A stretch of 40,017 bases of DNA from an uncultured Lachnospiraceae bacterium (lineage in GTDB: Bacteria > Bacillota > Clostridia > Lachnospirales > Lachnospiraceae): assembly GCA_910583835.1 (NCBI GenBank), contig CAJTYM010000040.1, forward strand, positions 1 through 40,017. The letters run 5' to 3'. The notes below the pieces were generated by a model. The model worked only from the letters and a program-made list of their open reading frames with translations. It was not told where the DNA came from and ran no database searches. Shown in pieces: positions 39,965-40,017 of this stretch; the first letter of the stretch is position 1, and each line of letters begins with the position of its first letter. The position numbers were made by a program, and so were the translations under genes.

Positions 39965-40017
39965 AAGATTGAAAATGAGAAGTAGAGGGTATCCATTCCC
40001 TTAATCGTATCACAAAT
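39965..40017 (+). repeat. Right copy of 53-bp terminal inverted repeat
   Basis: Identical, in opposite orientation, to bases 3-55. It follows AGGAGGAAAAA and begins AAGATTGAAAATGAG. Flanking bases differ at once outside it (A here at 39964, G at the equivalent left position). The copy runs to the last base, so its full length is unknown. Confidence 0.9.
39969..40004 (+). other. Mini-ORF of 9-11 codons in the terminal repeat
   Basis: After a good AGGAGG site, TTG at 39969 or ATG at 39975 opens a frame that ends at TAA 40002-40004, coding only (MK)MRSRGYPFP. The same residues end the trpF frame at the left edge. It may be a truncated start of an interrupted gene or the beginning of an inserted element; a real peptide is unlikely. 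Confidence 0.3.

Overview
The window reads as a chromosomal segment of a Gram-positive, gut-type Lachnospiraceae (Clostridia). Supporting signs are T-box and S-box control, strong AGGAGG ribosome-binding sites, a butyryl-CoA:acetate CoA-transferase close to those of Roseburia and Eubacterium, and large secreted proteins with lysine-rich Big_2/fn3 tails. This is judged from remembered family features, not from a search.

Layout. 1-4420: a tryptophan operon on the minus strand (trpE, trpG, trpC, trpF) behind a promoter, a UGG-specifier T-box and a MITE-like palindromic repeat; trpD is not between trpG and trpC. 4422-5552: a doubly truncated AAA-ATPase-like remnant. 5553-10481: DUF3783 protein, dGTPase-like HD protein and a secreted beta-helix protein, probably one operon. 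10583-12128: metK with terminator, SAM-I riboswitch and promoter. 12191-14436: an AIM24/TIGR00266 protein and a membrane methyl-accepting chemotaxis protein (MCP). 14560-16065: the plus-strand CoA-transferase with promoter and a shared terminator.

16078-38230 is mainly a carbohydrate locus. It has two adjacent secreted GH43 enzymes, a furanose-type sugar ABC transporter (lipoprotein, double ATPase, two permeases), a divergent GntR/LacI-type AraR-like regulator, a Cache-domain MCP followed by an AraC-type response regulator without a kinase, and a third secreted GH43 that looks like an endo-arabinanase. Endonuclease III and a DUF1015 protein lie downstream of the third GH43. The simplest reading is extracellular arabinan or arabinose-side-chain breakdown, uptake of released pentofuranose, and local control. 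No araBAD genes are in the window. 38338-39812 is an HxlR regulator with an overlapping ferredoxin-type aldo/keto reductase.

The most unusual structural point is at the edges: the first and last about 53 bases are a perfect inverted repeat. On both sides it joins just after a ribosome-binding site, where a start codon would be expected. It may be one end of a multicopy element that broke the assembly, or the borders of an invertible segment. No tRNA, rRNA, CRISPR array or transposase gene was seen.
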